Source: Endotrypanum monterogeii
Lineage: Eukaryota; Euglenozoa; Kinetoplastea; Trypanosomatida; Trypanosomatidae
Reading direction: 5' to 3'
DNA length: 64,000 bases
Assembly: GCA_000333855.2 (NCBI GenBank)
Contig: CM007344.1
Span: 222,331 to 286,330 of the forward strand
In this document: one piece after another, positions 10,927 to 20,682 of the stretch
Position numbering within the stretch: position 1 is the first letter of the stretch
How the letters are laid out: the number at the start of each line of letters is the position of its first letter
Translations under genes and position numbers: made by a program
Notes under the pieces: model-generated
What the model was told of the DNA's origin: nothing
Seen by the model: only the letters and a program-made list of their open reading frames with translations
The model's database searches: none

Positions 10927-11307
10927 AAACTATCCTGAAGAGCGCGTGCTGGCCTTGATATTTATGTGAGGGTGTAGAAGCAGTGAGAGGGTGGGTAACG
11001 TACATACTTGAAAAAAAAAATCCTGTGAGTCGGATACCCGCTACTGATCCACCTTTGTCAACTGAAAGAAAATCATTGCTTTTCGTTCAAAAGGCAATTA
11101 CATAAATCATTGAAGAGAAGGCAAGTGTCTGTGGGTGGGTGGGGGTGAGTGGTGTGTGTACGAACACCCCAAGACACGCACAACCGCGTTTATTTATATA
11201 AAGAAGCGGAAAAAAATTCTACAAAGGAAAGAAAAAATCGGCGGGGGATCGGTTTTCGTCAGCGGCACTAGCGCAGTCCTGCACCGTGTAGCTTCCTGGT
11301 GGACGCG

Positions 11308-14300
11308 ATGTCCGCCCATCACGACCTCAAGCGGCCCCATGAAGAAGACGTGCTGAACGAGGGTCAGTCGTCCTCCTCGGGGGGAAAAGCCGCCGCCTCC
11401 GCACAGGAGCAGGCGCAGCGCCTTCTTTCCCAGATAGAAATGGGCGAACTCCTCGAACATGACTGCGACACAACCGAGTCAGTCATGATCGGCTCCAGCG
11501 AGTCTGCACAGTGGGCATACGGTAGCGAATACTACATGCGGCATGACGGCAACAACGACAAGGAGCACATCTCAGCTAGTGCTGCGGCTGCACGAGAGAA
11601 CGGCAGCGAAGCCCAAGTGGACAAGGCTCGAAAAATTGTTGTCAACTTTACAATGGCCCCTCCCTCATTCTTTGTTTCCGGAGACGACTTTGAGCCGAAT
11701 ACGGGTAGTCGGGTGACAGCAGAAACGGCACACGGATCCGACGACGATAACGATAACGACAGTGGTCGTCGCGGTGGTGTAGATGTCGACAGATGCGGTG
11801 CACTCATCACCTCCCGCTTCCTGTTGGAGGCTTTACGGACAAGTGATGTTGACATCATTGTACCGGTTGTGAGCCACTCATGCAGTCTTGCTGTGAGCGC
11901 CTCGAAGGGAAGCCCAGCTCTACTGGAGCTGAAGCGGTTGATGGACCGTGAACGCACAAACCGAGATGCTATGGACACCTCCAAATCGAGTCTAACACAA
12001 CTCTTGCAGAAGGACGTATATGGTGGTCGCGTTGAAGGCAGTGAACAGGCAGCGGCGGGGGTGAGTAGTGACTGTCACGCCGACCGCGCACACGACAACG
12101 GCGTCGCCACCCTGGCTGAGGGCCAGGGAAACAGTGATGGCAGCGGAGCTGAAGAAACTGAATACCTTCAGCGTCAACTGCGCTTAGAACAGGAGCGACT
12201 CGCCGATGCGACAAGGCCTCGCGATGGGCCAGGTGCTTCTCCGAGCACCACTGCTGTAGATATGGAGAAGTTGCAGTGGGGTAGCGGCCCGGAAAAGCGC
12301 CGGCAGCGCAAGGAGGAGCAACTATCCCTCATCGAGGATCGAAAGACGCGGCTAAGGACACTCTCTGACAATACAGGGGAAATAGAGCGGCGACACGCTA
12401 TGCGCCGCCAGCGCGAATCGCTGCCCATCCATCACTGCAAAGAAGAGCTCCTGCGCTACATTGGCGAGAACGCCGTCACCGTGGTCGTTGGCGAGACCGG
12501 CAGCGGAAAGACAACCCAACTTGTCCAGTACCTCTATCAGCGCGGCTATGCGCGGCATGGAAGGATAATTGGCTGCACACAGCCGCGTCGACTTGCTGCG
12601 ATTGGAGTCGCGCGCCGGGTCAGCGATGAGATGGGCTGCGCGCTGGGGACCACGGTGGGCTACTCGATCCACCTCGATGATACCACCACCACAGAAACAC
12701 ACGTGAAGTTCATGACAGACGGTGTGCTGCTTCGCGAAACTGTAAAAGACCCGTCACTAGACAGGTACAGCGTTGTGATGCTGGACGAAGCCCACGAGAG
12801 GTCAGTAGACACCGACGTGCTCATGGGCGTTCTCAAACTCGCCCTGCGCCGGCGTGGTGATTTGAAGCTCATTGTCACATCTGCAACCATGGACGTCCGC
12901 AAGTTCGCTGCGTTTTTTGGAAACGCTCCGTGCTACGAAATTCCGGGTCAGACATTCCCGGTGAGGGTTCACTATAGCCCAATACCGATCGATGACTACG
13001 TTGCCGAGGCCGTGTTTCGTGTGTGCCAATTGCACCTGCAGATGCCGTTGATGGGCAAGCACGACATCCTTGTATTTATGACCGGGCGGGAAGACGTCCA
13101 TGGCACATGCGAGCTTATCCGTCGTCGACTAGCGGAGCTCAGCCCTCAGCATCTCAGCACTCTCCTTATTATCCCGTGTCTCTCGGAGGCGACCTCGGCG
13201 TCATCCTCAGCAATTGGGCTTCTCGAGGCCACACCAGAGGGCATGCGCAAGGTGGTGGTGGCAACCAACGTTGCCGAGACATCACTTACAATTGATGGGG
13301 TGCGCTATGTTGTGGACTGTGGCTTCATGAAAACGAATGTCTTTCGGCCGTCTATTGGAATGAATACGCTGCAACGGTATCCCACCTCGCAGGCACAGGC
13401 CGGTCAGCGCAAAGGTCGTGCTGGTCGCACCACTGAAGGTGAATGCTACCGCCTCTATACGGAGGAGCAGTACGCACAAGATATGCTCTCGAACAGTGTA
13501 CCCGAGATCCAGCGCAGCAGCGTGGACAGTGTGGTGCTGCTACTGAAGAGCATCGGTATTCGCAGCCTTCGCGACTTCGACTTCATGGACGCCCCACCGG
13601 CAGCCAACGTGCGCAATAGTATGTTCCACCTGTGGGTACTCGACTTCCTCGACGACTCCGGCGCCATCACAGAGCAGGGCCAGAAGGCGCTGGAATTCCC
13701 AATGTCTCCTGTTCTTGCGAAACTTCTGCTGGAAAGCGCCAAGGCTGGGTGCACGCTGGAGATGGCCCGCATTGTTGCGATGATCTCCGCTGATCCCAAA
13801 AATTTGTTTGAGCTCCCAAAGAGCCGCGAGAAAACGGCACAGCAGCACCACAGTCGCTTCTATGCCAACGACTCAGACCATCTGACACTGCTGCACGTCT
13901 TCACGCAGTATGTGGAACATGGCAGGTCGCGGCAGTGGGCGCAGGATCATTTCCTGCATGCCCCGACTCTCACCAGGGCGAACGACATATTTGGGCAGCT
14001 CATAGAAAGGTTGCGAAAATTGCATTTACCTATTCAATCTTGTGGACACGCAGCGATGGACAAGGTGCGCTACTGTCTCGCCAAGGGATTCTCCATGCAG
14101 GCGGCGCAACGATCCGATCGGCGCTGGACAGACTATCGTCCACTGCTAAACGCGGGCGTAACGTGCGCTGTGCACCCAGCCTCTGCCGTGCACGCGCGGA
14201 GCGAAATGCCAGCCTACATCGTCTACAACGATCTGCTACTCACAAACAAGGAATATTTGGTGATGGTAACAGCAGTGGAGCCGGAGTGGCTGATTGAGGG

Positions 14301-14523
14301 CTCGCGGGGTATTTATGTGATGCGACACGGAGAGATGAAGTCATCGCTGGCAGCCGGCGCGGCACAACCCGCAGAGAAAGAAAAGCGAGCACCTATCTTG
14401 CCTTCGTCACCGGCGCCACCTAGTACCATCAATAGCACCCCAAAAGTTGTTGCGGCGGTGAAGGCGCACGCCAAGAAAACCCCCTTCAGCATGCTTTCCT
14501 CCAAGCGCCGACCAAATATATGA
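11308..14523 (+). CDS. PRP16: DEAH-box RNA helicase, PRP16-like
   Basis: A 1,071-residue superfamily 2 helicase that hydrolyses ATP to remodel RNA-protein complexes. ATG at 11308 follows a weak in-frame GTG. Visible motifs: GETGSGKT (motif I) at residues 395-402, DEAH (II) at 493-496, SAT (III) at 525-527 and QRKGRAGR (VI) at 700-707. After these come the winged-helix/ratchet region and an OB-like C-terminal part with the words SDHLTLLHV and VTAVEPEWL, the pattern of the spliceosomal PRP2/PRP16/PRP22 group. VPEIQRSSVDSVVLLLKSIG and the W-x2-DHFLHA word agree best with PRP16, the factor acting at the second catalytic step of splicing. The first 380 residues are acidic, low-complexity and poorly conserved, as usual for these helicases. 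In trypanosomatids it would serve mainly trans-splicing. DEAH helicase is certain; PRP16 rather than PRP2/PRP22/PRP43 is probable. Confidence 0.85.
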   Translation: MSAHHDLKRPHEEDVLNEGQSSSSGGKAAASAQEQAQRLLSQIEMGELLEHDCDTTESVMIGSSESAQWAYGSEYYMRHDGNNDKEHISASAAAARENGSEAQVDKARKIVVNFTMAPPSFFVSGDDFEPNTGSRVTAETAHGSDDDNDNDSGRRGGVDVDRCGALITSRFLLEALRTSDVDIIVPVVSHSCSLAVSASKGSPALLELKRLMDRERTNRDAMDTSKSSLTQLLQKDVYGGRVEGSEQAAAGVSSDCHADRAHDNGVATLAEGQGNSDGSGAEETEYLQRQLRLEQERLADATRPRDGPGASPSTTAVDMEKLQWGSGPEKRRQRKEEQLSLIEDRKTRLRTLSDNTGEIERRHAMRRQRESLPIHHCKEELLRYIGENAVTVVVGETGSGKTTQLVQYLYQRGYARHGRIIGCTQPRRLAAIGVARRVSDEMGCALGTTVGYSIHLDDTTTTETHVKFMTDGVLLRETVKDPSLDRYSVVMLDEAHERSVDTDVLMGVLKLALRRRGDLKLIVTSATMDVRKFAAFFGNAPCYEIPGQTFPVRVHYSPIPIDDYVAEAVFRVCQLHLQMPLMGKHDILVFMTGREDVHGTCELIRRRLAELSPQHLSTLLIIPCLSEATSASSSAIGLLEATPEGMRKVVVATNVAETSLTIDGVRYVVDCGFMKTNVFRPSIGMNTLQRYPTSQAQAGQRKGRAGRTTEGECYRLYTEEQYAQDMLSNSVPEIQRSSVDSVVLLLKSIGIRSLRDFDFMDAPPAANVRNSMFHLWVLDFLDDSGAITEQGQKALEFPMSPVLAKLLLESAKAGCTLEMARIVAMISADPKNLFELPKSREKTAQQHHSRFYANDSDHLTLLHVFTQYVEHGRSRQWAQDHFLHAPTLTRANDIFGQLIERLRKLHLPIQSCGHAAMDKVRYCLAKGFSMQAAQRSDRRWTDYRPLLNAGVTCAVHPASAVHARSEMPAYIVYNDLLLTNKEYLVMVTAVEPEWLIEGSRGIYVMRHGEMKSSLAAGAAQPAEKEKRAPILPSSPAPPSTINSTPKVVAAVKAHAKKTPFSMLSSKRRPNI

Positions 14524-14553
14524 AAGCCATTTGGGCTCTCGCTCTTTCTTGTA

Positions 14554-14555
<2 letters not shown>

Positions 14556-14594
<39 letters not shown>
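14556..14594. repeat. (GT)n microsatellite left of gap
   Basis: A pure GT run that marks the left boundary of an abnormal sequence segment running into the N gap. Confidence 0.9.
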
Positions 14595-14595
<1 letters not shown>

Positions 14596-14694
14596 GACGA
14601 ACGAAACACGAGCTAGTCGACTACGTACCGAACCGACGGTCGTCGGGACCGGGAGACGTAGTGGTGCGTACGTAGTTCGTTACTGTCGTCGTCG

Positions 14695-14874
14695 NNNNNN
14701 NNNNNNNNNNNNNNNNNNNNNNNNNNNNNNNNNNNNNNNNNNNNNNNNNNNNNNNNNNNNNNNNNNNNNNNNNNNNNNNNNNNNNNNNNNNNNNNNNNNN
14801 NNNNNNNNNNNNNNNNNNNNNNNNNNNNNNNNNNNNNNNNNNNNNNNNNNNNNNNNNNNNNNNNNNNNNNNNNN
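14695..14874. other. Assembly gap (180 N)
   Basis: One hundred and eighty consecutive N. The 100 nt to its left and 119 nt to its right have a dinucleotide make-up unlike the rest of the window (see findings). Confidence 1.
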
Positions 14875-14990
14875 CGGACGACCGACCGAACCGAAACCCC
14901 TTAACCCCTAACGACACTGTCTTCCTTCCTACGACGCCGACCGAACTAATATGTAAGACACTTAGGTCGTCGTCGCTCTTCTTGTTATCG

Positions 14991-14993
<3 letters not shown>

Positions 14994-15028
<35 letters not shown>
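14994..15028. repeat. (GT)n microsatellite right of gap
   Basis: A second GT run that marks the right boundary of the abnormal segment. Normal-looking sequence resumes after it. Confidence 0.9.
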
Positions 15029-15029
<1 letters not shown>

Positions 15030-15909
15030 ACGAGAAAACACAGCATCGGCATCGACCAACGGCTGCCGGGGAGACGAATGTGTGCGAATGTTTCTATGTC
15101 TGCCGAGAAGATGTGGGAGGGAGGGGGGGGGGGCTTGTCTTTCTCCGTGATCAACTTAACTACGTAGACTTGGCTTGTGTGCGACTAAGATAAATCATGA
15201 GAGGATACAAACACTGAAAGATCGGCATCAAGCACAGGCACGCGCTCCATAGCCCTCAGATATGTGAGAAAGGTACCGCCGCATCGGGAACCTCTCGACC
15301 CCCTTCCTCCTCTCATTCCAGCCATCTACCGGTGCTAGCTACAGTCCGGTGCTTACCCCAAATGAAAACTTTCCCCCTCTCTATGCTCAAAGCATCAATC
15401 CATCTTCAGAGAGAGTACATATTTGTGAACTTGCTCCCTATTAGGTTTTTTTTATTTTTTTCGGGCAGGCAGGCAGGCCGGCAAGTGAACCGGCGCGCAC
15501 GCGTACAAGCTTCCCTTTCCCTCCCTCTCTGCCTGCCAAACGCATAAACCCACACGGTAAAATCTGAACACCTGCGCTCACCCCCACCCCCTTCTACCAT
15601 CACGAAGACCACCACAGCCACAGCCACGTTGACCTCATCTCTGCATAGTTGGATTTGATGCCGCTATTTAATCATCTCGCACGTTTTTTACTGCTTTTGT
15701 TGCCAGCTGTGGTGGTAGTGACAGTGTCTTGTACACCGCGCATCTTATCGTTGACGGCGTTCCTCTCTCCGCATCGCACGCCCCTGACTAGTTGTCCTGC
15801 ACGCGACGGAGAAAAAGTGCGTTTCGACTTATCCGAAGCTGTTGTGGGAATCTGTACTGTTGTGTGGTGTATTGCACTCGCGGTGGACCGTGGTTCCGAG
15901 AAGGGTGCC

Positions 15910-18900
15910 ATGAATATTTTCCGTGGCCTTCAGTACTACTTCTCCCCCGTGGGTGGGGGTGAGTTGATGCAACTCCTCGACACACGTGTTTACATATGGA
16001 ACATACCGGCTGGGAGTACAGTACTGACCGACCGGAATCTACGCGTCGGTCGCTCGACAACGCGATCTATCGATTCGACCTGCAGCTACCTAGACAATGC
16101 AGAAGCTCATCAATACATCATCTTCAACTTCTCACCGCTCATGATGGAGCTGGTAGAGGGCTGCCACCGCGGTCAGGTGCTGGACTACTCGAAGCAGTCC
16201 TTGGAGAATTACAACCTGCTCTTGGAGGTGTGTTTTACAATTCAAAAATGGGTGTATGCTGGCGACGTGGACGGCAAGCCACAGGTGGCGCCGTCAAATT
16301 CGCGGAGGAACAGTGCTGTCGGGGCAGCGAACTACCATACGCACACGCACTGCGCCATCCTCGCGTTTCTGGAGGAGTCGCCATCAGTAGCACACCCCAA
16401 TTACGCGGCAATGATAGGGGCGTGTTATCTCATCTTCTCCGGCTTCCCCACCTACTCCGGCAGCGGCACCCTCGACTTTGTGGAGAGAGAAATGGGTATC
16501 CGTCGCAGCAACTACCACGCCCCATCACAGGAGAGCTACATCAACTATTTTCAGCTGCTCTTCGAAATCCCCGTGTTGCCGAACCCGAAGCGGCTGACCT
16601 TGACACGTGTGTCGTTGCACAATTTGAGCTCACTCTCGGAAAAAAGGCTTGGTTTGCAGCTGGACACTGCAGACGGCCAACCACCGCGTCTGTTCAGCGA
16701 CCCTGATGCGTGGCACCGTGGCGATCCATCTACTCTGGAATATTATATCGACATGGAAGAAAACGTGTTCGGTGACTTCGTCATCAACGTGTTTCTGTAC
16801 GATGTGCAGCCGATGCCAAACAGCAAAGATATTACCCGCAGTGCCGTGGAAATGTCAGCTCCCTCCCCCACAAACAGCGCCCTTCTGGGTAGGTCACTGA
16901 TGTCCTCAGAGGATAGTCCACCGGCCCCCCCAACAACGCTCCTCGATAAATCCCTCAGCGGCACAGGAGGAGCTGCCTCGCCAACGGCCAAACGCTTCGT
17001 TACAGGAAACACCAGAGAGAAGAAGACAGTGCAGAAGGAGCGGCTGCTCCGTCTCGCCTTCAGCACGCTCTTCATTCACCAGATGAAGCACCGCGTGCGT
17101 GTGCGGGACATGGACTATGCAGTGGGGAAATCACTGTCAGAAGACTTTTATGCGCAGCTGCACTTCACGGAGTGCACTTCAGACGACACAGACGAGGACT
17201 ACGTAAAGCAGATCACCCAACGCATTGAGCAGTCGCCGCAACGCCAGATCATTGTTTCGCGCCCCGATCCTCGAGACCTCTTTGCATACGCTAGCACCGG
17301 TGGCTGTTATCGATCTTCCAGCCGGTACGCCGCCGTTGATGAGGAATGCTGTGAGGGCGTTCATTACCGGAGCGACGGGACCCGTCGTGGCAACGCTCTG
17401 AGTATGGACTCGCGTGTTAGACAAGAACGTTCAATGCCCCTGAGCGGCGCCACAATGGTGTATCTTCCCACCACCCTAGAGATGCACAGCGAAGATGAGC
17501 GGCGCTTCGATGACGAAGACGACGTCGCGGAAGCTGAGCCAACGCTTGTGCGAGTGCAACCTCGACCGGGCACCGTCACCCCACCTCGCCAGCCCACACC
17601 AGACCGCATGTATGGCGGGGGGTATCCGTTAGCACCCATTCATCATCTGGCCACAGCAGAACCACCATTGCCTCCCCCACCGCCACTGTGCGCGCCGCCT
17701 CCGCCACCAACTCCAGGTAAGCTGCCTCCCCCACCACCACCACGTGTGAACTCTACTCCGCTGAAGCATATCGACCCCTCTACAGATGCCGAAGGGAACT
17801 CGCCACCGCCGCGCGCGCCTCCTCTGGCTCCAGCAGGACTACCTCCACCGCCGCCACCACCACCGACAGGACTGCCTCCACCGCCGCCACCACCACCGAC
17901 AGGACTGCCTCCACCGCCACCACCACCACCGACAGGCAAGATGCCTCCACCGCCGCCACCACCACCAACAGGGAAGCTGCCACCGCCACCACCACCACCG
18001 ACAGGCAAGATGCCTCCACCACCCCCACCCCCACCGCCGCCTCCAAGCTCAGGAGAGTTATCGCTTGCCCCCCCGACGGCCCTAACTGGTGTCAACAACA
18101 CCACAGCGGCTTCTGTCATACAGAAACCGCCGTATGCAGGCCCGCGGCTCAAAACGTTCTTTTGGAAGAAAATCCCCAGGCCCAGTGGCATATGGTGTAC
18201 GTCGGAATTCAAAGACATCCACCGCGCCCTTATCGACGAACAGTTTTTCCTCAAAATGTTTGAGGTAAAGGCGGAGCGGAGAGCGAACGCGGTCGAAGCA
18301 GCAGTCGTGAAGTCGGAGGAGGAGCAACGCAGCCGTTTGTCCAGTAATGTTTTTAGTGCTCAACAGTTGCTAAACATCGGTATCGCCCTCAAACGAGTAC
18401 GTGTGCCAGTGGAAGAGTTATGCGATGCCCTTATCATGTGTAACTCATCTGTTTTGCCCCAAGAACGCCGAGAAGCGCTGATGGTGGTGCTGCCCTCACC
18501 AGAGGATGTAGCGGCGCTCAACGCTGAAAAAAAAAATGGGGCAAGTGGCATGGACAGACTTGGAGACATATCTGTACAAAATGGCGACGACTGTGAAAGA
18601 CGTGCGAGAGCGGCTACAGCTCTGGACGGCTGCCGAGGAACTCGAAGGCGCCATTCAGTCTATCTCGAGTCTGCTCAGTTCCGTCGATGCAGCTGTGTGC
18701 GCCATCACGCAGCGAAATGGTCGCTTTGCACGCCTCATGCGGACGATTCTGGCGTTGGGGAATTACCTTAACCGCGGCACTCCACACTCTGACGCGGAAG
18801 GGTTCCGCATGGAAAGCCTCAACCAGCTCAACTTTGTGAAGAGTTCAGACGGAAAGAGTACAGTGCTGATGGCGCTTGTCGTCTCCCTCATGGACGAAAA

Positions 18901-19555
18901 ACGTGACAGGCGGTCACAACATCAAGGCATCACGAGCTCGCCAGCGAGCATCGCTGAAGACGAAGATGACCTTCTGCAGTTTGTAGAGGATGTCCGCTGT
19001 ATTCGCGCCGTGATCAGCTGCCCTCTACAAGACATGGGACAACAGGTCTCGCACCTGAACTTCACCCTGCAGCGCATGCGGCGCGTCGTTGAAGAAGCCA
19101 AAGACAACAAATCCTGGTACGCTAAGCGACTCCCTTTGGCAAAGCCAGAAGACGGGTCAGATGCATTACCGGGGCTGCTCTCCACCGCTGTAGACCGCTA
19201 CTCGTCCACAGTAGGGCAGATCGCCTTGAGATTCCAGCAGCTCCGCGATGACGTGTCAGCAATGATGGCAACATACGGTGAGGACCCTAACGGGGACGAA
19301 ACAATTATATGGAATCACGTGCTACACTTCAGCGAAAATGTAGAGCAGTGCGTGGAGAAGGCGAAGGCAGCACATCTCACAAAACAGCGACTCATACAAA
19401 ATTCAGACGGGAAGAATTCGGTGCCAAGCAATGACACGGCCTTGGCAGTGGTGCCACCACCCCCCACAACTCCCCAGGAGGCACCAGGGGTGCAAGGAGG
19501 TTTGAAAGACGTAAGGCAACCGAAACTCGTCGATGCAAGCGATGACGATGATTAG
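15910..19555 (+). CDS. Formin with PTEN-like N-terminus, FH1 and FH2; frameshifted
   Basis: Formins nucleate and elongate unbranched actin filaments. The start at 15910 is chosen because MNIFRGLQYYFS aligns with the usual beginning of formins with a PTEN-like module. Residues about 1-220 look like a dual-specificity phosphatase fold; His147-Cys148 sits at the catalytic place but the CxxGxxR loop is absent, so it should be inactive. A C2-like beta domain follows to about residue 450, then an acidic linker, a proline-rich FH1 (about 585-715) and FH2 from about 740 (LKTFFWKKIP). A run of ten A at 18527-18536 breaks the frame: the first frame stops at 18771, while the rest of FH2 (NYLNRGTPHSD...) continues in the next frame to 19555. 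With nine A the protein would be 1,214 residues. Sequencing or assembly error is more likely than a true pseudogene because both halves are well preserved. Confidence 0.85.
17840..18040 (+). repeat. 33-bp minisatellite encoding FH1 polyproline units
   Basis: About six tandem copies, some shortened or lengthened, of a 33-nt unit that encodes Leu (or Lys-Met), a run of seven to nine Pro, then Thr-Gly. In formins such Pro blocks bind profilin-actin and SH3/WW partners, so copy number could change actin delivery. Confidence 0.85.
18527..18536 (+). other. A10 homopolymer at formin frameshift
   Basis: The reading frame changes here by one base. One A fewer would keep FH2 intact on both sides. Confidence 0.9.
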
Positions 19556-19893
19556 GATGTCCAACTACACTGGGATAGTATAGTTGACGAGAAAGGAGGG
19601 GGAGGGGAACTCTGAGCGCACACAGAAAACAAAAACAACAAGCAGTGGAGAGAAAAAAAAAAAAGGCTCCACACACAGAGAGAGAGGGAGAGAGGTAATC
19701 AGAGAGGCTCAAGGGCCAAACAAAACTCGTCACCCTCTAGGCTGTGAAGACACAAAAATGCTTCTCATCACCCAAACCTTCACTCCACCCTCCTCACCCA
19801 CCCACCCACCCACCGCACTCCTCATCCCCTGCAATTTGGGGGGACTCGATGGCCCTCTGCCCCTCCCCCGGACACTCGTGCCAGGGATACTGC
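19556..19893. other. Short spacer after formin
   Basis: Purine-rich first half (A11 at about 19653-19663), then a C/T-rich tract at about 19762-19834 with a CCCA repeat and a second C-rich block to 19870, ending in AG at 19883-19884, a likely trans-splice acceptor. Confidence 0.5.
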
Positions 19894-20682
19894 ATGTTTC
19901 GGGTCATGCCTGCGTCTCAGAAATCAACTTCGGAACTCGGCTCTTTAAAAATCCCTCAAACAACGAAAGAAATAAGCCGCACGATGCCGCCTCGTATAGC
20001 CCGCAGCTCCAAAAAGGACTCGGTCAGCGTCGCCGCTCACAAGCGTCTTTCTACAGCCGCTGCTACTCTAGGCCCGGTCTTGTCACGGGTGTCGCGGCGC
20101 CGCCACGATGTGGTTCCGCAAGAAGCTCCTGAGTGGCAGCGGATAGCACTGAAAACCGCCGCTGCCGCCGCCAAGATCAGCAAGCGCGGGGGTGACGGCG
20201 GCGACAAAGCTGATACGAAGCGGGGTGGCAGCAAAACCGCCACCACGTCGCGGAAGTCCCTGACCACTGCGGCAAAGAACGCGAACACTAACAGGAGGCG
20301 AAAGAACCCCTCAAATAAAAAGACTGAGGCTGAGTCTTCTGCAGACGATTCATCAGCTGTCACTGCATTGTCACCGGAAGGGGAACACGTGAACAACCCT
20401 TCCTCACACGCAGAAATCGAAACAAATGGCAGCAACAACGCCAGAGGCGCCAAAAAACGGAGCGCGAAAGGCGGAAAAGCTGTCGTTACTCCAGTTGCAA
20501 AGAAAAGGCAACGCGTCACCGTAGCAAGTCTTATGTGCCGATGCTGCAAACTTCGCATGGATCAGTGGCCGTTCTGCGGCCTCTCCGGCGAGGCGCACGC
20601 CCTGCCAAAGCCAGAAGAAGCCGACAAGGAATGGGCCGCCATATCGCCAAGCGAGGTATCACCGGCAGTCGTACTGCACTAA
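19894..20682 (+). CDS. Basic protein with C-terminal Cys cluster, unknown function
   Basis: About 262 residues from the first ATG after the likely acceptor AG at 19884. Other in-frame ATGs at 19849, 19906 and 19984 are possible; the one at 19984 (MPPRIARSSKK) also looks like a natural N-terminus. The protein is rich in Lys, Arg, Ala and Ser over most of its length, with many short basic clusters that would suit nuclear import and nucleic-acid contact. Near the C-terminus is MCRCCKLRMDQWPFCG, a C-x-C-C-x10-C arrangement that may bind zinc. I do not recognise the family. A chromatin or nucleolar role is a guess based on composition only. Confidence 0.65.
   Translation: MFRVMPASQKSTSELGSLKIPQTTKEISRTMPPRIARSSKKDSVSVAAHKRLSTAAATLGPVLSRVSRRRHDVVPQEAPEWQRIALKTAAAAAKISKRGGDGGDKADTKRGGSKTATTSRKSLTTAAKNANTNRRRKNPSNKKTEAESSADDSSAVTALSPEGEHVNNPSSHAEIETNGSNNARGAKKRSAKGGKAVVTPVAKKRQRVTVASLMCRCCKLRMDQWPFCGLSGEAHALPKPEEADKEWAAISPSEVSPAVVLH

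Larger units (their letters stand above)
8415..11307. other. Large gene-poor spacer (2.9 kb)
   Basis: I find no convincing gene on either strand. It contains a CA repeat (8768-8788), (TA)n blocks at about 9893-9920, 10262-10273 and 10553-10590, T and A homopolymers, and pyrimidine tracts near 10741-10766 and 10853-10926. It is long for a spacer between two neighbouring + strand genes, and probably holds the 3' UTR of the transporter mRNA and the 5' UTR of the helicase mRNA. A degenerate retroposon such as a SIDER element could be here, but I cannot show it by eye. Confidence 0.5.
14524..15909. other. Spacer containing an assembly gap
   Basis: Between the helicase stop and the formin ATG. It contains GT repeats on both sides of an N gap, then a purine-rich stretch, a pyrimidine tract at about 15298-15320 with AG at 15320-15321 (possible trans-splice acceptor) and another T-rich tract with AG near 15469. 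An in-frame ATG at 15658 would add a hydrophobic leader to the formin, but homology of the N-terminus argues for 15910. Confidence 0.5.

Noticed and set aside
14890..14912. CCCTTAACCCCTAAC-like text resembling telomere repeats next to gap 1
   Set aside because: Only one imperfect pair, inside the segment that appears reversed; read backwards it is not telomere-like.
15658..15909. Hydrophobic N-terminal leader on the formin from an earlier ATG
   Set aside because: The MNIFRGLQYYFS start at 15910 agrees with PTEN-type formins, and a signal peptide would not fit a cytosolic actin nucleator.
17643..18254. Minus-strand glycine-rich frame
   Set aside because: Reverse complement of the FH1 proline codons.
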